Positions 63,706 to 64,000 of a stretch of 64,000 nt of DNA are shown here, piece by piece (position 1 is the stretch's first letter; every line of letters begins with the position of its first letter). Where the stretch lies: contig SVEQ01000004.1 in NCBI GenBank assembly GCA_015057325.1, positions 124,001-188,000 of the forward strand, in the 5' to 3' direction. The position numbers were made by a program, and so were the translations under genes. This DNA is from Lachnospiraceae bacterium. Its GTDB lineage: Bacteria > Bacillota > Clostridia > Lachnospirales > Lachnospiraceae. The notes beneath the pieces were generated by a model. The model had not been told where the DNA came from. It did not search any database and worked only from the letters and a program-made list of their open reading frames with translations.

Positions 63706-64000
63706 ATGAAAAAGTTTTTTATATATATTTTTATTTTTGTTTTATTTATGAGTAATAAAGTATTTGCAAGTGGTGCTAATGGTGCTGATGATGTTGAATT
63801 GCCTAGTCCTACGGTTAGCGATTTTGGGTATTGTACAAAAGGCTATTTTATTGGGTTCTCTTCTAATGGGGATATAGTGGAAATGACTATTACTGCAAAG
63901 TCTAATCAAGGTTTGTATTTGGTTAATAATAATGGCGGTTATGTTCTATATACCACAAATAGTAGAGATTGTTCTTTCTCTAAACTAGATAAACCTTCAA
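63706..64000 (+). CDS. secreted protein, cut by window end (candidate minor coat/adsorption protein)
   Basis: 98 codons are visible and the frame is still open at 64000. ATG 63706 follows GAGAGGTG. A clear signal peptide (residues 1-21, MKKFFIYIFIFVLFMSNKVFA, cleavage before SG) leads into a Gly/Asn/Ser-rich, beta-prone domain with Cys 43 and Cys 91-region. Position after the terminator parallels the gene III adsorption protein of filamentous phages. Without the C-terminus, which should carry a membrane anchor, the role is only a guess. Confidence 0.5.
   Translation, partial: MKKFFIYIFIFVLFMSNKVFASGANGADDVELPSPTVSDFGYCTKGYFIGFSSNGDIVEMTITAKSNQGLYLVNNNGGYVLYTTNSRDCSFSKLDKPS

Noticed and set aside
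63090-64000. Phage-like genes read as a conjugative or plasmid remnant
   Set aside because: The 62-aa protein layout and the terminator position match a filamentous phage better, and no relaxase, coupling protein or pilin-type signal is seen in this short stretch; kept as an alternative.

Overview
The window is a 64 kb piece of a low-GC Gram-positive chromosome. The gene families and their order (yqfC-yqfD-phoH-ybeY, miaB-mutS-mutL-miaA, mreCD-PBP2-minCDE-rodA, HlyD-like-yggS-sepF-divIVA-lspA-rluD), together with BspA-type surface proteins and DUF3048, DUF4321 and DUF378 proteins, point to a member of the Clostridia, most likely a Lachnospiraceae-type gut anaerobe. This is judged from protein recognition only; no database search was run. 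Almost every gene is on the + strand. No tRNA, rRNA, CRISPR array or insertion sequence was seen, and no gene-free stretch exceeds 300 bases.

Layout. 1-8.6 kb: four consecutive secreted proteins; the first is cut by the window edge and three end in the same leucine-rich-repeat plus basic-tail module. 8.6-9.7 kb: a DUF2752 protein and two small paralogous membrane proteins. 9.7-14.8 kb: rpsU (too short for a usual ORF cutoff), yqfC, yqfD, phoH, ybeY, a DUF3048 lipoprotein and cytidine deaminase. 14.8-19.2 kb: a small membrane-anchored protein, two flavoproteins and a UPF0291/5-formyl-THF cyclo-ligase fusion. 19.2-23.4 kb: a stand-alone TRAP-type binding lipoprotein and a large hybrid histidine kinase. 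23.4-31 kb: proA, a MoxR ATPase / GGDEF / VWA trio, an acidic protein of unknown function, a C39-like protein and a MATE exporter. 31-33 kb: a self-contained ECF sigma factor operon bounded by terminators. 33.1-40.4 kb: miaB-mutS-mutL-miaA. 40.4-44.5 kb: a 1323-residue surface protein with three 840-bp repeats. 44.5-54.2 kb: a methionine gamma-lyase-family gene, a DUF4321 protein, mreC, mreD, PBP2, minC, minD, minE, rodA and a methylglyoxal-synthase-like gene that lacks a catalytic Asp. 54.1-61.8 kb: a D,D-carboxypeptidase, a small P-loop protein, DUF378 and the division cluster through rluD.

The right end (61.8-64 kb) is the most unusual part. An XerS-like tyrosine recombinase is followed, just upstream of its start, by a dif-like imperfect inverted repeat, an 18-bp bulged hairpin, a second inverted half-site and a terminator. 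Then comes a cassette of small genes: an OB-fold-size protein of 103 aa, a 62-aa coat-protein-like membrane protein, a strong terminator and a signal-peptide protein running off the window. Size, order and the terminator position resemble the ssDNA-binding / major coat / terminator / minor coat block of filamentous phages. My leading interpretation is the left end of an inovirus-like prophage that uses the host Xer/dif system. The morphogenesis ATPase, replication gene and far attachment site would lie outside the window, so this remains an inference.
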